Positions 34,982 through 43,335 of a stretch of 64,000 bases of DNA are shown piece after piece (positions within the stretch are counted from its first letter, which is position 1; each line of letters starts with the position of its first letter). A program made the position numbers and the translations under genes. Source of the DNA: JAVBNU01 sp031551265 (GTDB lineage Bacteria > Cyanobacteriota > Vampirovibrionia > Gastranaerophilales > Gastranaerophilaceae); assembly GCA_031551265.1 (NCBI GenBank), contig JAVBNU010000012.1, positions 44,546 to 108,545 on the forward strand. Reading direction: 5' to 3'. A model generated the notes under the pieces. It ran no database searches, was not told the DNA's origin, and saw nothing but the letters and a program-made list of their open reading frames with translations.

Positions 34982-35007
34982 CGATTGTTAGCCTTGACTA
35001 ACAATCG
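34982..35007 (+). promoter_or_regulatory. 10-bp perfect hairpin in a 5' UTR
   Basis: CGATTGTTAG/CTAACAATCG with a 6-nt loop, between the DtxR-controlled promoter and the ATG at 35033. May stabilise the mRNA or act as an RNA control element. Confidence 0.5.
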
Positions 35008-35032
35008 CCGATACGATAAGAAAGAGAGTAAA

Positions 35033-35458
35033 ATGAAAGTACAGCCAATTCAAGTCACACACAAGCCGCAAGAATACATCCGAGAGCCGCAAGTATCTTT
35101 TAAAGCAACGCCTCAGCAAATTTTGAATGCGTTACAAAAAGCCGACGACACAATGTTAAATGTATGTCAGAAAACATTTCTCACGAAAGTCGCCACATTT
35201 TTTGCGGGTATGGAAAAACAAATTGCAGGTCATTTTGTATACCGCCCGGGCGAGACAAATGCAATCCCCAAAGGAATGGAGTTGATTGAAATTGAAGGTC
35301 GCAATCTCGCTCATTATGAAGAGGTATTTTCAAAAGTGAAAATTTGTAAGCACACAGGACAAGCGTGCACCTCGACAGCTAAAGGTTTTATTGGCCGATT
35401 AAAAGCATTAAATGTCGAGAACCCTGAATTCATCGAAATCGGAAAAGTTTCATCATAA
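35033..35458 (+). CDS. Tagged small protein under a DtxR-like operator, unknown
   Basis: 141 aa. Start at ATG 35033 with AGAGAG upstream; the in-frame ATG at 34985 lies in the UTR hairpin and is rejected. QVSFKATP at 20-27 is the shared Phe motif. The rest has no known domain; note Cys-containing VCQKTF and KICKHTGQACTSTAKGF. Monocistronic: promoter 34906-34934 and terminator 35478-35508. The promoter architecture implies repression when Fe(II) or Mn(II) is plentiful, so it could be part of a metal-starvation response. That is inference from the operator alone. Confidence 0.75.
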   Translation: MKVQPIQVTHKPQEYIREPQVSFKATPQQILNALQKADDTMLNVCQKTFLTKVATFFAGMEKQIAGHFVYRPGETNAIPKGMELIEIEGRNLAHYEEVFSKVKICKHTGQACTSTAKGFIGRLKALNVENPEFIEIGKVSS

Positions 35459-35477
35459 ACACACTTTTTGGTTTTAG

Positions 35478-35508
35478 AGTCGGTTGTGTAATCTCAGCCG
35501 GCTTTTTT
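35478..35508 (+). terminator. Intrinsic terminator
   Basis: Stem AGTCGGTT/AGCCGGCT (two G-U pairs) with T6 after it. Confidence 0.75.
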
Positions 35509-35528
35509 ATTGTAATGCCTTATTAAAT

Positions 35529-35557
35529 TTGACAAACAGCCAAATTCATTTTATCAT
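35529..35557 (+). promoter_or_regulatory. Promoter of the DtxR-family gene
   Basis: TTGACA (35529-35534), 17 nt, TATCAT (35552-35557). The ATG at 35580 follows GAGGT. Confidence 0.7.
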
Positions 35558-35579
35558 TTTTCAAGCGAGGTTAGTGATT

Positions 35580-35960
35580 ATGCTATCTAAAAAAATATCA
35601 GCCAGCCTGGAAGATTATCTTGAGGCTATTTATACAAATATTGAAACCGAACAAGGTGTTAAAGCCATTACACTTTCACGCCAGCTTGGAGTCAGCCGCG
35701 CGTCCGTTACAGAAGCGCTCAAGAAATTAGCTGAAAAAAAACTAATCAACTATGACCGCTACGGCACGATATCGCTCACTGCTGACGGCATTAAAACTGC
35801 ACAAACTATTCTCTCAAAACATAACCTGCTGCAAAGGTTTTTCAAAGATATTTTAGGGCTTGATGCAGCAGAAGCAGAAGCCAATGCATGTCGCGTTGAG
35901 CACGTTATTTCAGAAAAAGCCTACGAAAAATTCGCTGCGTTTATGGAAAAACAAAACTAA
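35580..35960 (+). CDS. DtxR/MntR-family metal-dependent repressor
   Basis: 126 aa. MLSKKISASLEDYLEAIY is the classic family N-terminus, followed by the winged helix (ITLSRQLGVSRASVTEALKKLAEKKLI, 24-50) and a short dimerisation domain with metal-ligand candidates (ANACRVEHVISE, Cys/Glu/His). It lacks the C-terminal SH3-like domain, as MntR does. Start at 35580 chosen on homology and promoter position. It likely binds the dyad at 34913-34934. Fe versus Mn cannot be decided. Confidence 0.92.
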   Translation: MLSKKISASLEDYLEAIYTNIETEQGVKAITLSRQLGVSRASVTEALKKLAEKKLINYDRYGTISLTADGIKTAQTILSKHNLLQRFFKDILGLDAAEAEANACRVEHVISEKAYEKFAAFMEKQN

Positions 35961-36044
35961 AATCCCAATGCGCCGTCATTGCTGCCCTTTAGGGTGCGGT
36001 ACTCCAGAAAATTACTAGACTTTTTCTATATTAAAAACTCGGTA

Positions 36045-36491
36045 TCATTGGTTGTGAAATTCTGAATAGGCTTTTTGACATTTATCTCTCTGGCCTGTGA
36101 GGGCATATGCTAGAGATGCCAGCCATTTTTCCGTTTTTTTGCTTAATTTAATATCAACAGTATCAGGTACTGTATCCATCTTGCGATAACCTTGCTGCAA
36201 GAGTTGATGGGCTATATGATCTCCTAAGTGAGAATTAAATTTATTACCGTCATTATTCCACACAGGATGTCCGGTAGGAAAATCCAGCCCCATATATTTT
36301 GTGGGGTACATCGTCGATGTAGTATATTTATCAATACCGGTTAATTGTTGAACTATCTCTTGGTGATGTTGATTGCCACCAAAATCCCTAGGATCATTTT
36401 TTGCTAAATCCTCAATAAATTTTTTAGGCACCTCCACACCGAAAGACTGACTCGATTTATGCGGTGCTGCGCTAATAGACATTATTTTCAT
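36045..36491 (-). CDS. Tagged small protein, unknown
   Basis: 148 aa. MKIMSISAAPHKSSQSFGVE carries the Phe-Gly motif (Phe17). The rest is soluble, His- and Gln-containing (GGNQHHQEIVQQL, HLGDHIAHQLLQQGY), with a helical end rich in Lys. ATG 36491 with GGAAA upstream. No family, no signal peptide. Isolated gene in the accessory block. Confidence 0.7.
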   Translation of the reverse strand: MKIMSISAAPHKSSQSFGVEVPKKFIEDLAKNDPRDFGGNQHHQEIVQQLTGIDKYTTSTMYPTKYMGLDFPTGHPVWNNDGNKFNSHLGDHIAHQLLQQGYRKMDTVPDTVDIKLSKKTEKWLASLAYALTGQRDKCQKAYSEFHNQ

Positions 36492-36670
36492 ACTTTTTCC
36501 TTTTCTCTAAAATAACTATTTAACTATTTTAAAACCAAACATGATTTTTTTTGCTATTATTATCTACTAAAATTAAGTATTGTAAATACAAATGTGGTAA
36601 AAAGTTATTTTTGGCAATTTTTGTGACGAATATTTTTTTATAAATATAGAAACAACGAGAGGATTTTACA

Positions 36671-36877
36671 ATGACTAATAACGGGGTTACGTACCTGCCA
36701 CGCAACTGGATACAGTTTTTGAGAGGCGAACCTAAAAATTATCGCCAAGCTACCCCTGAACAAGCAGCCGAAATTAAGAAAAAGAATGGCGAAAGGCCTA
36801 CTACATCTGAAATAAAACGAAAAATCCATGAAAAAAATAACGCCGCTATAAATTTCAATACGTCAGCAATACAGTAA
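36671..36877 (+). CDS. Small hypothetical protein
   Basis: 68 aa, basic and polar (MTNNGVTYLPRNWIQFL...), ending INFNTSAIQ. GAGAGGA 8 nt before ATG 36671 and a terminator directly after support a real gene. No domain recognised. It converges on the end of the ribosomal cluster. Confidence 0.65.
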   Translation: MTNNGVTYLPRNWIQFLRGEPKNYRQATPEQAAEIKKKNGERPTTSEIKRKIHEKNNAAINFNTSAIQ

Positions 36878-36889
36878 AATAAGTAATAA

Positions 36890-36920
36890 AAAAGCCCTCA
36901 AATTTTGAGGGCTTTTTTTT
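36890..36920. terminator. Bidirectional terminator at the end of the ribosomal cluster
   Basis: AAAGCCCTCAAA/TTTTGAGGGCTTT with A- and T-tracts on both sides. It ends rplR (minus) and the 68-aa gene (plus). Confidence 0.92.
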
Positions 36921-36944
36921 ATTAGTTAATATTTTTCAGAAGAA

Positions 36945-37313
36945 TTAGAAATTCAAACCTGCTTCACGAGCTGCGTCAGCCAAAGCTGCTATACGACCGT
37001 GATATATAAATCCGCCTCTGTCGAATACGCAATCTTTAACGCCGGCTTTTAAAGCTCTTTGTGCAACTAACTCACCAACTGCTTTTGCTGCGTCAATGTT
37101 ACCGCCATGTGGAAGTTTTTCTTTCAATTCCTTATCTGCTGAAGATGCACTTGCAACAGTAACACCTTTAACATCATCAATCAACTGTGCATAAATGTGT
37201 TTTGTGCTTCTGTAAACTGCTAATCTAGGGCACTCAGTTGTGCCTGTGATTTTAAGTCTTACACGTTGATGTCTTTTTTGAACACCTTCTTTTTTGTTTT
37301 TAGTTTTAATCAT
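36945..37313 (-). CDS. rplR: Ribosomal protein uL18
   Basis: 122 aa; binds 5S rRNA. RLAVYRSTKHIYAQLID and FDRGGFIYHGRIAALADAAREAGL are the family's core and end. ATG 37313 has AGGTGA 5 nt upstream and is preferred over GTG 37322. It is the last gene of the cluster here: rpsE, rpmD, rplO and secY, which normally follow, are absent. Confidence 0.97.
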   Translation of the reverse strand: MIKTKNKKEGVQKRHQRVRLKITGTTECPRLAVYRSTKHIYAQLIDDVKGVTVASASSADKELKEKLPHGGNIDAAKAVGELVAQRALKAGVKDCVFDRGGFIYHGRIAALADAAREAGLNF

Positions 37314-37401
37314 TTCTTTCACCTAAGCTTTCTTTGTTTTTCCCTTAGAGGCTGACTTACGACTTATGTCTGCATCCCCTGCTTCTATGGGCTACTTTCT
37401 A

Positions 37402-37941
37402 CTATTTCTTACCTGTTTTACCGGCTTTACGTCTGATGTATTCACCCTCGTACTTGATACCTTTGCCTTTGTATACTTCAGGTGGACGTTTCGAACGTAT
37501 TTCAGCCGCTACATCACCAACAGCTTGTTTGTTAGAGCCTGTAACAGTGATTTTTGTGTTAGCTTCAACTTCAATTTTTACGCCTTGAGGTGGTACAACA
37601 CTTACAGGGTGTGAATAACCAAGTTGAAGATTTAAGTCAGCGCCTTGCATATTAGCACGGTAGCCAACCCCTACGATTTCTAATTTTTTAGTGAAACCGG
37701 TTTTAACACCATTCACAACGTTGTCGACAAGAGTTCTTGACAGACCGTGCAATGAACGAGTTTGTCTTGTTTCTGAAGTTCTTGTCATAATTATTTTATT
37801 ATCTTCCTGCTTAATTGCGATTTCAGGGCGGATAGTAACAGTTTCAGTACCTAAAGGTCCTTTAGCTGTAACTGTTTGACCTTCAATTTTTACATCCACA
37901 CCGTCGGGAATTATAACAGGCATTTTACCTATACGTGACAT
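37402..37941 (-). CDS. rplF: Ribosomal protein uL6
   Basis: 179 aa. Begins MSRIGKMPVIIPDGV and ends RPPEVYKGKGIKYEGEYIRRKAGKTGKK, both typical. 26 nt after rpsH, 88 nt before rplR. Confidence 0.98.
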   Translation of the reverse strand: MSRIGKMPVIIPDGVDVKIEGQTVTAKGPLGTETVTIRPEIAIKQEDNKIIMTRTSETRQTRSLHGLSRTLVDNVVNGVKTGFTKKLEIVGVGYRANMQGADLNLQLGYSHPVSVVPPQGVKIEVEANTKITVTGSNKQAVGDVAAEIRSKRPPEVYKGKGIKYEGEYIRRKAGKTGKK

Positions 37942-37967
37942 TTTTTAGTCTCCAATTTTTTTATCTA

Positions 37968-38363
37968 TTACCAAACGTAGCAAAGTATTTCGCCGCCAAT
38001 ATTTTCTTTTTTAGCACGACGATCCGTCAATAGACCTTTGCTTGTACTTACAATTGCGATACCCATACCACCAAAAACTTGTGGTATATTTTTAGATTTG
38101 CAATATGTTCTTAAACCCGGTTTTGAAACTCTTTTCAAGTTTTCAATAACAGGTTGACCGGCTTCGTCGTATTTCAACTCAATTGTTAAAACTTTGAATT
38201 TGCCAACCAATCTTTCATTGTAGTTTACGATATAACCTTCGTCTTTTAATAATTTTGCTAGTTCTAATTTTAATTTAGAACTCGGCATTTCAACCTGCGC
38301 ATGAGAGACCATATTCGCATTTCTAATTCTTGTTAGCATATCTGCTATTGGATCAGTATTCAT
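37968..38363 (-). CDS. rpsH: Ribosomal protein uS8
   Basis: 131 aa. MNTDPIADMLTRIRNAN start, YNERLVGKFKVL middle, and the end KGLLTDRRAKKENIGGEILCYVW (the final STSKG...GGEILC block is diagnostic). A 180-nt non-coding gap precedes it, unusual inside this cluster. Confidence 0.98.
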   Translation of the reverse strand: MNTDPIADMLTRIRNANMVSHAQVEMPSSKLKLELAKLLKDEGYIVNYNERLVGKFKVLTIELKYDEAGQPVIENLKRVSKPGLRTYCKSKNIPQVFGGMGIAIVSTSKGLLTDRRAKKENIGGEILCYVW

Positions 38364-38543
38364 TTTAATTTTCCTTATCTTCTGAGGTTGTTTATACTTT
38401 GGAGCTTTTAGCTTTTGAATATATCACAGCCCCCAGCCCTTATGTGCAACCCCTAACTACTTACTCGAACATTTTGAGTTACCAGCCAATATTTTGATTG
38501 GCAACCTGTCGGGCAGTTTAGTTAAAATCGCGGCAATTCTTAA

Positions 38544-38750
38544 TTACCAGCTTGATTTAACTACGCCCGGGAGCAATCCTTCATGCGCCATTTTTCTTAA
38601 ATGGATTCTGCAAAGCCCGAAATCACGATGAAAACCGTGAGGTCTGCCACAGATTGAGCATCTGTTGTGCAATCTTACTTTCGGATATTTACCTTTAGCA
38701 GCGAGTTCTGCTCTTCTTGCTTCTTTGTTTATCATTGCTTTTTTAGCCAC
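38544..38750 (-). CDS. rpsN: Ribosomal protein uS14, zinc-type with His as fourth ligand
   Basis: 68 aa. RCSICGRPHGFHRDFGLCRIH: the zinc-ribbon form normally has CxxC...CxxC, but here the last Cys is His (CRIH), which may still bind zinc. C-terminus LPGVVKSSW is typical. 37 nt after rplE. Confidence 0.96.
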   Translation of the reverse strand: MAKKAMINKEARRAELAAKGKYPKVRLHNRCSICGRPHGFHRDFGLCRIHLRKMAHEGLLPGVVKSSW

Positions 38751-38787
38751 GATGTTTTTCTCCTTTTGTGCCTTTGTGCACCGTTAG

Positions 38788-39336
38788 TTATTTTTTAAAC
38801 GGCATTCCTAACGCCGTTAATAATTCTCTTGCTTCATCATCAGTCTTAGCTGTTGTAATGATTGATATGTTCATACCTTTTACTATATCAACTTCTTCAT
38901 ACGAAATTTCAGGGAACAGTGATTGTTCCTTAAGACCTAATGTATAGTTACCACGACCGTCAAAGCTTTTTGAGCTTATACCGCGGAAGTCGCGAATACG
39001 AGGTAATACAACTGCAATTAGTTTTTGTAAGAAATCATACATTCTCTCACCGCGTAGCGTGACCATTGAACCAACCGGCGATCCTTCTCTTAATTTGAAA
39101 GCCGCGATTGATTTTTTAGCTTTTGTACTCATAGCTTTTTGACCGGAAATTTTGGTCAATTGTGCAACAATGCTCTCAGCCAATTTCGAGTTGTGACATG
39201 CTTCACCAACACCCATGTTCAGTACAATTTTGTGCAATTTCGGTACTTCGTAGATGTTTTTGTAGTTGAATTTTTCTGTCAAAGCTTTTACTGCTTCGTC
39301 TTTGTATTTTTCTTTTAAATTTTTTGTTACTGCCAT
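38788..39336 (-). CDS. rplE: Ribosomal protein uL5
   Basis: 182 aa, 5S-rRNA-binding. KIVLNMGVGEA, AGQKA-like ISGQKAMSTKAKKSIAAFK, and RDFRGISSKSFDGRGNYTLG are diagnostic. Ends ELLTALGMPFKK. Normal length. Confidence 0.98.
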   Translation of the reverse strand: MAVTKNLKEKYKDEAVKALTEKFNYKNIYEVPKLHKIVLNMGVGEACHNSKLAESIVAQLTKISGQKAMSTKAKKSIAAFKLREGSPVGSMVTLRGERMYDFLQKLIAVVLPRIRDFRGISSKSFDGRGNYTLGLKEQSLFPEISYEEVDIVKGMNISIITTAKTDDEARELLTALGMPFKK

Positions 39337-39377
39337 TTTCTTGTCCTTTTTACAATAAGATGCCTAAACCGTCAGGC

Positions 39378-39725
39378 TTATACATCCAACTTTTCACCAC
39401 ATTTTTTACAAACACGCACTTTTTTATTGTCGACTACATCGTGTTTGATCCTTGTCGGTTTGTCGCAACCCGGGCATACAACCATAACTTTTGAAGAATC
39501 CATTGCCGCTTCCATTTTATTCAAGCCGCCCTGGATACCTGCCATCGGGTTTGGTTTTTGAGCCTTAGTTACCATATTTACGCCTTCAACAACTACTTTC
39601 GAGCCTGAAGTAATAATTTTTTTGATATTGCCCATTTTGCCTTTGTCTTTGCCTGAGAGTACAACAACTCTATCACCGGCTTTAACATGCATATTGCTTT
39701 TTGCTTCTTTTTTCATAGTTTTCAT
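39378..39725 (-). CDS. rplX: Ribosomal protein uL24
   Basis: 115 aa. KOW motif VKAGDRVVVLSGKDKGK, then VNMVTKAQKPNP. The C-terminal half has two CxxC pairs (VCPGCDKP, VCKKCGEK), a small zinc-ribbon seen in many bacterial L24. ATG 39725 lies 3 nt after the rplN stop, with GGAGGT 10 nt upstream inside rplN. Confidence 0.97.
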   Translation of the reverse strand: MKTMKKEAKSNMHVKAGDRVVVLSGKDKGKMGNIKKIITSGSKVVVEGVNMVTKAQKPNPMAGIQGGLNKMEAAMDSSKVMVVCPGCDKPTRIKHDVVDNKKVRVCKKCGEKLDV

Positions 39726-39728
39726 TTC

Positions 39729-40097
39729 CTAAATTACCTCCGGAGCCAACGAAATAATTTTCATAAAGTTTTTATCTCTAAGCTCTCTTGCAACGGGACC
39801 GAATACACGAGTACCGCGAGGGTTGCCGTCTTTATTGATTATTACTGCTGCATTTTCATCAAATCTGATTACCGAGCCATCAGCACGTTTGATATCTGCT
39901 TTGGTTCTTACAACAACAGCTTTTACAACTTCTGATTTCTTTACTGCTTGATTTGGAGAGGCTGCTTTTACAGTTGCAACTATTACGTCACCGATGTGGG
40001 CATATTTTTTGTTTGAACTACCCAACACACGGATGCACAATAATTCTTTTGCACCTGTGTTATCAGCTACTGCTAATCTACTTTCTTGTTGTATCAT
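39729..40097 (-). CDS. rplN: Ribosomal protein uL14
   Basis: 122 aa. MIQQESRLAVADNTGAKELLCI start, GTRVFGPVARELRDKNFMKI end. Textbook length and spacing; 46 nt after rpsQ. Confidence 0.98.
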   Translation of the reverse strand: MIQQESRLAVADNTGAKELLCIRVLGSSNKKYAHIGDVIVATVKAASPNQAVKKSEVVKAVVVRTKADIKRADGSVIRFDENAAVIINKDGNPRGTRVFGPVARELRDKNFMKIISLAPEVI

Positions 40098-40143
40098 AAT
40101 TTTTTGTCCTTTTTCTACTCTACCGCATTTGCGATAATTATAA

Positions 40144-40389
40144 TTAGTGGGCTTTAGTAACTATTTCAACTACTGACCAGCGTTTATCTTTTGACGTTGG
40201 ACGGCTTTCGATTATACGAACTACATCGCCAACATTGCAGATATTTTCGGGGTCATTAGCCTTGTAGTTTTTTGTAGTTTCCATAATTTTCTTGTATTTC
40301 CGATGTTGGTCATACCCGGCAACTTTTACAACTGCCGTTTTGTCCATTTTATTACTAACTACAACACCTTGTCTTTCTTTCTTAGGCAT
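40144..40389 (-). CDS. rpsQ: Ribosomal protein uS17
   Basis: 81 aa. QGVVVSNKMDKTAVV and the late VGDVVRIIESRPTSKDKRW match the family. Its start overlaps rpmC by 8 nt, implying translational coupling. Confidence 0.97.
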   Translation of the reverse strand: MPKKERQGVVVSNKMDKTAVVKVAGYDQHRKYKKIMETTKNYKANDPENICNVGDVVRIIESRPTSKDKRWSVVEIVTKAH

Positions 40390-40591
40390 TTTTCATTACC
40401 TCATTTTTCTGTTTTTCGCTTATGACAGTTTTAGCCTGTGCTACAAGCTTCTTCGCTTTTGATATTTTAGAAGTATCTTCTAATTTATTCATAGCTTTTT
40501 GCAATCTCAAATCAAACAACTGTTTTTTACAGTCGATAATGATTTCAGATAGCTCATCTATAGTCTTTTCACGCATTTCTTGCATTTTCAT
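40382..40591 (-). CDS. rpmC: Ribosomal protein uL29
   Basis: 69 aa two-helix protein: MREKTIDELSEIIIDCKKQLFDLRLQKAM. ATG 40591 chosen because AGGTGAT lies 4 nt upstream; a GTG at 40600 and ATGs at 40585 and 40576 are alternatives. The family's RF..A motif reads LRLQKAM here. Confidence 0.94.
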   Translation of the reverse strand: MKMQEMREKTIDELSEIIIDCKKQLFDLRLQKAMNKLEDTSKISKAKKLVAQAKTVISEKQKNEVMKNA

Positions 40592-40600
40592 TTTTATCAC

Positions 40601-41005
40601 CTATTTTTCAACGATTCTTACTTTAATAGGAAGCTTTTGAGCTGCGAGTTTAAGAGCGCTTACAGCGATTTCTCTATCGGCAAACTCAAGTTCAAAAAGG
40701 ATTCTTCCCGGTTTTACTACCGCTACCCAGTATTCAGGGCTGCCTTTACCTTTACCCATACGGGTTTCGGCAGGTTTTGCAGTGATAGGTTTATCAGGGA
40801 ATATTTTAATCCAAACATTACCGCCACGCTTAATCTCACGAGTCATCGCACGACGGGCTGCTTCTATTTGTCTGCTTGTAATCCAGGCAGGGTCTACAGC
40901 TTGTAAGCCAAAGTTACCAAACTCGAGTTCAGTGCCACGAGTCTCGGAACCTTTCATATTGCCTTTCATTTTCTTACGAAATTTTGTCTTTTTGGGCATT
41001 AACAT
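40601..41005 (-). CDS. rplP: Ribosomal protein uL16
   Basis: 134 aa. MLMPKKTKFRKKMKGNMKG start, DPAWITSRQIEAARRAM and RMGKGKGSPEYWVAVVKPG core; all diagnostic. GGAG about 10 nt before ATG 41005. Confidence 0.98.
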   Translation of the reverse strand: MLMPKKTKFRKKMKGNMKGSETRGTELEFGNFGLQAVDPAWITSRQIEAARRAMTREIKRGGNVWIKIFPDKPITAKPAETRMGKGKGSPEYWVAVVKPGRILFELEFADREIAVSALKLAAQKLPIKVRIVEK

Positions 41006-41034
41006 TGTTAGATTGCTCCTTAATTAATTGTTTA

Positions 41035-41796
41035 TTATTCTACTTCGGTCTCGATAGCAGGACGACCGCCACGTTTTGGACGTCTTCTACCAGCACCTTT
41101 GTCATCATATGAACCACCACCAGCACCAGGCTTAGATGATTTAGATTTGACATTCATATCAGCTTTTTCGTTTGGCATTAAGTTACCTTTGAATACCCAA
41201 ACTTTTACGCCGATTTTACCCATTATAGTATCTGCTTCAGCAAAACCGAAATCTACGTCAGCTCTGAGAGTTTGAAGAGGAATTCTTCCTTCTTTAGCCC
41301 ACTCGCTACGAGCGATTTCAGCGCCGCCTAAACGGCCTGATACCATAACTTTAATACCCTGAACACCTGAGCGCATTGTGCGTTGCATTGATTGTTTCAT
41401 TGCTCTTCTGAATGCGATACGCTTTTCAAGCTGTAGTGCAATCGATTCTGCAACTAATTGTGCATCAGCATCAATTCTTGCAACTTCGACAACGTCTAGG
41501 GTAACTGTTTTGCTGATCATTTTAGCAACAGTCATTCTGATTTCGTCGATACCTTGTCCGCCGCGACCGACAACAATGCCGGGTTTCGCTGTAACAAGAG
41601 TTATATTTACGTTCATCGGTGTACGAGCAATTAAAATCTTACTTATACCTGCAGCGTATAGTTTCTTTTTCAAGAATTTTCTTATTTTAGCGTCTTCAGC
41701 TAAAAACTGCGGGTAATCTTTTTTGGCGAACCAGGTGCTGCGCCAAGGTTGAATTATACCTACTCTGTATCCGGTTGGATGTGTCTTTTGTCCCAA
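41035..41796 (-). CDS. rpsC: Ribosomal protein uS3
   Basis: 253 aa. MGQKTHPTGYRVGI start, KH domain with VVGRGGQGID, then GRLGGAEIARSEW and GVKVWVFKG. A Lys/Arg/Gly-rich tail of about 35 residues (KSSKPGAGGGSYDDKGAG...) extends beyond E. coli S3 (233). Confidence 0.98.
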   Translation of the reverse strand: MGQKTHPTGYRVGIIQPWRSTWFAKKDYPQFLAEDAKIRKFLKKKLYAAGISKILIARTPMNVNITLVTAKPGIVVGRGGQGIDEIRMTVAKMISKTVTLDVVEVARIDADAQLVAESIALQLEKRIAFRRAMKQSMQRTMRSGVQGIKVMVSGRLGGAEIARSEWAKEGRIPLQTLRADVDFGFAEADTIMGKIGVKVWVFKGNLMPNEKADMNVKSKSSKPGAGGGSYDDKGAGRRRPKRGGRPAIETEVE

Positions 41797-41807
41797 CTTT
41801 GCGTCTC

Positions 41808-42149
41808 CTATTTTACATTACTTGCTAATTTAACTGTCAAGTGCGAAGTGCGTTTGAGTCTTCTATAGATTCTACCTTGCGCTCTTGGCTTGCCTCTTTT
41901 GTATGTTGTGCTTTCATCTGCGAATATTTCAGCAACTTTCAACGGCTCAAGGCTGTTGCCGTATTTTTCTGCTGCATTAGACATAGCATCTTTGATATTT
42001 TTTTCTACAACACGTGCTGCGAAATATGGCATAAATCTTAAAATATCAAGTGCATCTTGTGCAGATTTACCACGAACTTCATTGATTACACGACGTAATT
42101 TGCGTGCAGTCATTTTTATATCTGTTTGTTTTGACTTACTTTCTTGCAT
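41808..42149 (-). CDS. rplV: Ribosomal protein uL22
   Basis: 113 aa. KMTARKLRRVINEVRGKSAQDALDIL and the loop end YKRGKPRAQGRIYRRLKRTSH match; this loop reaches the exit tunnel. 5 nt after rpsS, 11 nt before rpsC. Confidence 0.98.
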   Translation of the reverse strand: MQESKSKQTDIKMTARKLRRVINEVRGKSAQDALDILRFMPYFAARVVEKNIKDAMSNAAEKYGNSLEPLKVAEIFADESTTYKRGKPRAQGRIYRRLKRTSHLTVKLASNVK

Positions 42150-42154
42150 GGTTC

Positions 42155-42436
42155 TTACTTCCTTTTCGCTGTTTTATCACTTCCGGCGTGACCTCTGAAA
42201 GAACGCGTAGGTGCAAACTCACCGAGTCTGTGACCAACCATTTGTTCAGTTACATAAACCGGAACATGTGCCTTACCATTGTGAACCCCTATTGTGTGTC
42301 CCAACATATCAGGAACAATCATAGACGCTCTTGACCATGTTTTTAGCATTTTTTTATCGCCTGCTGCATTCATTTTTTCTATCTTTTTAGCAAGTGATTC
42401 TTCTACATATGGACCTTTTTTTAGTGAACGAGCCAT
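42155..42436 (-). CDS. rpsS: Ribosomal protein uS19
   Basis: 93 aa. MARSLKKGPYVEESL start, WSRASMIVPDMLGHTIGVHNGK core and LGEFAPTRSFRGHAG end are typical. Confidence 0.98.
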   Translation of the reverse strand: MARSLKKGPYVEESLAKKIEKMNAAGDKKMLKTWSRASMIVPDMLGHTIGVHNGKAHVPVYVTEQMVGHRLGEFAPTRSFRGHAGSDKTAKRK

Positions 42437-42500
42437 TCAATTCTCCTTTTTTTCCTGATTTAGTTGAGTTATTTCAACTAAACCTGCTCATTGTACTTTC

Positions 42501-43331
42501 TTATTTTTTCTTTCTAGCTCTTACGATAAATTTACCGGAAGCTTTCTTTTTATTTCTTGTTTTCTTACCAAGTGCAGGTTTACCCCAAGGTGTTTTTGGG
42601 TGTCCGCCCGGACCTGTTTTACCTTCACCACCACCGTGAGGGTGATCGCAAGGGTTCATCGTAACACCACGTACTGTTGGCTTGATACCTAAGTGACGTG
42701 TGCGTCCTGCTTTACCTACTGATAAGTTTTTATATTCTGAGTTACCTAAAACACCGATTGTCGCCATACATTCTTTGCGAACCATTCTCATTTCTGAGCT
42801 GGGTAATTTTAGCGTTACGTAGTTACCTTCTTTTGCCATAATCTGAGCACCAACGCCTGCTGAACGTACCATTTTAGCACCTCTGCCTGCTTCCATCTCA
42901 ATATTATGAACGTGCGTACCTAATGGAATCAATTCAAGCGGTAATGCGTTACCGGTGTTGATTTCTGAGTTAGGGCCGCTTACGATTTTATCGCCTACGC
43001 TTAAACCCTCAGGCAATAAGATATATCTTTTGTCGCCATCAGCGTATACTACTAATGAAATTCTAACGTTACGGTTTGGATCGTACTCAATTGTTGTGAT
43101 TGTGCCCGGAACTCCAAATTTATTACGTTTGAAATCAATCATTCTGTAGTGTCTTTTGTGCCCACCACCTCTGTGACGACAAGTGATTTTACCTGAGTTG
43201 TTTCTGCCTGCATGCTTTTTTTGTGCTTTTAGCAAAGACTTTTCAGGAGTCATTGTAGTGACTTCTGCGTAATCACTACGGCTCATGCCTCTTTGCCCCG
43301 GTGATGTCGGATTTATAATTCTGATAGCCAT
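42501..43331 (-). CDS. rplB: Ribosomal protein uL2
   Basis: 276 aa, near the peptidyl-transferase centre. GRNNSGKITCRHRGGGHKR, GTHVHNIEMEAGRGAKMVRSA and NPCDHPHGGGEGKT (with the conserved His) are intact. 4 nt after rplW. Confidence 0.99.
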   Translation of the reverse strand: MAIRIINPTSPGQRGMSRSDYAEVTTMTPEKSLLKAQKKHAGRNNSGKITCRHRGGGHKRHYRMIDFKRNKFGVPGTITTIEYDPNRNVRISLVVYADGDKRYILLPEGLSVGDKIVSGPNSEINTGNALPLELIPLGTHVHNIEMEAGRGAKMVRSAGVGAQIMAKEGNYVTLKLPSSEMRMVRKECMATIGVLGNSEYKNLSVGKAGRTRHLGIKPTVRGVTMNPCDHPHGGGEGKTGPGGHPKTPWGKPALGKKTRNKKKASGKFIVRARKKK

Positions 43332-43335
43332 TTTA

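Noticed and set aside
34985..35032. Earlier ATG for the 141-aa tagged protein
   Set aside because: It falls inside the perfect UTR hairpin with no ribosome site; ATG 35033 has AGAGAG.
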